Source of the DNA: Desulfobulbaceae bacterium
GTDB lineage: Bacteria; Desulfobacterota; Desulfobulbia; Desulfobulbales; Desulfocapsaceae
Direction: 5' to 3'
NCBI GenBank assembly: GCA_024227155.1
Contig: JAAELB010000661.1
Location: 1-64,000 of the forward strand
DNA length: 64,000 bases
In this document: piece by piece, positions 62,353-64,000 of the stretch
Layout of the letters: the number at the start of each line of letters is the position of its first letter
Position numbering within the stretch: the stretch's first letter is position 1
Made by a program: the position numbers and the translations under genes
The notes under the pieces: generated by a model
Databases searched by the model: none
What the model saw: the letters and a program-made list of their open reading frames with translations, nothing else
What the model was told of the DNA's origin: nothing

Positions 62353-64000
62353 TCACCTCAATTCTTGACAGAAAACTTACGCGGGATGCAAAGCAGAGCT
62401 GGATATTGATCGCTGCAGTCAGTGCTATTATTGCCGTGGGTATAGGCAGCTTTATCTCCATGATGTCAGCGTACAGAAACCTGGAGCAGACTAAAAACCA
62501 CTACTATGGCAGCTGCAGGTTGGCTGATTTCTGGATTGATGTAAAAAAGGTGCCGGAGCAGGAGGTAGCCCGCCTTGCCGCAACAACAGGAATTTCAGAG
62601 ATCCGCAGTCGAATCCAGTTTCGAGTTATGCTCGACTTCCCAGACGCAGACAAACCAATTGGTTCTCTGTTAATCTCACTGCCAGACAGTCCCAAACCGG
62701 TCATTAACAACATCATCATGCAGCAAGGTTCTTACTTCACCCCAGGCAGAAATAACGAGGTCATTGTTTCGGATAAATTTGCTTCAGCCAGGGGCATAAG
62801 GCCTGGGGACAGCCTCACTGCTATCCTCAACAACAAGCGAACGGAGCTTCTGGTTGTCGGCACTGCAATTTCTGCAGAATTTGTCTACATGACATCCCCG
62901 GGCAGCATGCTTGATGAGCCGGGGACATACGGTCTGATGTGGATCAAAAGAAGCTTTGCTGAAGATAGTTTTGGCTTTCAGGGCAGCAGCAACTCTATTG
63001 TTGGCCTTTTTTCAAAAATCAACAGTGAAGAACAGAAACAACTCCTGCGTTCACTGTCAAAAAGATTAACTGACTATGGTGTCTTCTCAGCCATTCCCCG
63101 GTCGCAGCAGTTCTCCCCCCTTGTACTGGAAGGGGAGATGACGCAATTAAGGTCAATGGCAATAACCATGCCCTCGTTTTTCCTTGTTGTAGCCGCCCTG
63201 ATTCTCAATATCATGATGACCAGGATGGCAGAGCAGCAGCGCACAACAATAGGTACCCTGAAAGCCCTGGGATATTCGAACTGGGAGTTGACTCTTCATT
63301 TTCTTAAATACTCAATAATCCCCGGCCTTCTTGGGGGAATATCCGGTTGTCTGTTCGGTTATCTCCTCGGCGCGATCATGACAGAAATGTATCTCTTCTA
63401 CTTTTCCTTTCCCCATCTGTCCAACATGTTTTACCCGGAGCTTGCAGTTACCGGCATTGGCATCTCAGTCATTTTTGCCATGCTGGGAACAACAAAAGGT
63501 ATCTGGAAAGTAATGCATCTTGAACCAGCGGAGGCCATGCGCAGCGCCCCACCCGCGCGAGGAGGCGCGGTATTCCTTGAAAATTTTCAACGCCTCTGGC
63601 GAGCCCTCCATACACAGTGGCAAATGATCCTGCGCGCGCTTCTGCGTAACAGGGGCAGAAGTGCTATATCCATCTTTGCTGCAACCATTGGCAGTGCAAT
63701 TGTGCTGCTCACCTTTGGTTTTGTCAATTCTCTTGATGAAATGATTACAATGCAATTTGACAAGGCACTTAAAAGTGATTTCCACCTAAGTTTCAGCTCA
63801 GAGTTACCCTATGAAAGCCTGCAGGATATTGAGCGTCTCCCGGGTGTTGTAGAGGTAGAGCCTACACTGCATGTTCCATGCACCTTTAAAAAAGGCCAAC
63901 GAGAAGAAAAAAACTCGGTCACCGGGATACTTCCTCACAGTACTCTCACCACCATATTTGACAAACAGAACAAAAAACTTTCCCTGCCCCATGCGGGTCT
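62349..64000 (+). CDS. FtsX-like ABC permease (3' end outside window)
   Basis: The frame from GTG 62349 is open to the window edge (550 codons and counting), overlapping the ATPase stop by 4 bp. An N-terminal span (WILIAAVSAIIAVGIGSFISMM) is followed by a MacB-type periplasmic domain of about 230 residues (IMQQGSYFTPGRNNEVIVSDKFA). Three spans follow at about 275-390 (MPSFFLVVAALILNIMMTRM, with the QQRTTIGTLKALGYS loop that meets the ATPase). Then a second copy begins with a span near 435 (ISIFAATIGSAIVLLTFGF). This is the eight-residue-per-turn DevC/YvrN-like doubled layout with two FtsX halves. The frame has no stop inside the window. Confidence 0.88.
   Translation, partial: MITSILDRKLTRDAKQSWILIAAVSAIIAVGIGSFISMMSAYRNLEQTKNHYYGSCRLADFWIDVKKVPEQEVARLAATTGISEIRSRIQFRVMLDFPDADKPIGSLLISLPDSPKPVINNIIMQQGSYFTPGRNNEVIVSDKFASARGIRPGDSLTAILNNKRTELLVVGTAISAEFVYMTSPGSMLDEPGTYGLMWIKRSFAEDSFGFQGSSNSIVGLFSKINSEEQKQLLRSLSKRLTDYGVFSAIPRSQQFSPLVLEGEMTQLRSMAITMPSFFLVVAALILNIMMTRMAEQQRTTIGTLKALGYSNWELTLHFLKYSIIPGLLGGISGCLFGYLLGAIMTEMYLFYFSFPHLSNMFYPELAVTGIGISVIFAMLGTTKGIWKVMHLEPAEAMRSAPPARGGAVFLENFQRLWRALHTQWQMILRALLRNRGRSAISIFAATIGSAIVLLTFGFVNSLDEMITMQFDKALKSDFHLSFSSELPYESLQDIERLPGVVEVEPTLHVPCTFKKGQREEKNSVTGILPHSTLTTIFDKQNKKLSLPHAG

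Noticed and set aside
1-64000. CRISPR arrays, tRNA or rRNA genes
   Set aside because: No regularly spaced direct repeats and no tRNA-like TTCGA arms in a cloverleaf context were found on either strand by reading.

Overview
The window looks like part of the chromosome of an anaerobic, probably sulfate-reducing or sulfur-metabolising member of the Desulfobacterota; Desulfobulbales-like is my best guess. This rests on the gene content, not on a marker gene. The content includes a complete beta-oxidation operon with an attached Fe-S protein, cysteine-rich multi-cluster ferredoxin proteins, a cytoplasmic Psr/Phs-like molybdopterin oxidoreductase, a TauE/SafE-type exporter, HypB, NAD-malic enzyme, and many PAS/GAF/NtrC signalling proteins. 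I saw no rRNA, tRNA, CRISPR array or intact transposase.

Layout. 1-1500: the end of a secreted beta-helix protein and a secreted triple-repeat protein with a dockerin-like tail. 1650-13250 (minus): a fatty-acid degradation operon (acyl-CoA ligase, HAD/ECH fusion, thiolase, acyl-CoA dehydrogenase, then an MBL hydrolase, a second acyl-CoA dehydrogenase and an Fe-S protein). It has a readable promoter, two palindromic operator candidates and a terminator. 13850-16650: a chemoreceptor with two CZB-like zinc modules in its sensor region, and intergenic repeats. 16645-18350: a membrane protein, a decayed hydrolase copy and a MITE. 18352-25031: an RND efflux operon whose outer-membrane subunit is fused to a substrate-binding domain. 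25245-28768: a methyltransferase, two lipoprotein hydrolases and a shikimate kinase.

29206-44132 is a 15-kb block read in one direction. It holds a membrane protein, a sensor kinase and a receiver; a molybdopterin oxidoreductase with its four-cluster ferredoxin; and a GAF-GAF-HisKA protein. It continues with a TauE-like exporter carrying a large exported domain, an EMC3-like membrane protein, a PEP-synthase-like phosphotransfer protein, a phosphatase fused to a YkgJ-like cysteine domain, and an NtrC-type activator. The arrangement suggests a signalling unit linked to sulfur or redox metabolism (inference). 44194-49065: an HK-RR-MFS operon diverging from a B12/radical SAM protein.

50192-56971 is an accessory catabolic island. 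It has an opine/amino-acid ABC transporter without an ATPase, an enolase-superfamily enzyme, a truncated opine dehydrogenase, and a dipeptide-epimerase-like enzyme directly coupled to a DUF1611 protein (the DgcA/DgcN pair of D-glutamate catabolism). 57240-64000: hypB, a decayed Fe-S gene, malic enzyme, a stand-alone Lrp/AsnC sensor domain and a LolD/FtsX-type ABC pair cut by the window edge.

The least expected signal is in the spacers. (1) A MITE family has three copies, each with 17-bp terminal inverted repeats and a perfect 6-bp target duplication, and each sits just upstream of a start codon. (2) A second dispersed family built on AGTRCCTT ... AAGGYACT occurs at about eleven places, mostly immediately upstream of genes. 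(3) A duplicated membrane-protein/hydrolase locus has decayed reciprocally in its two copies.
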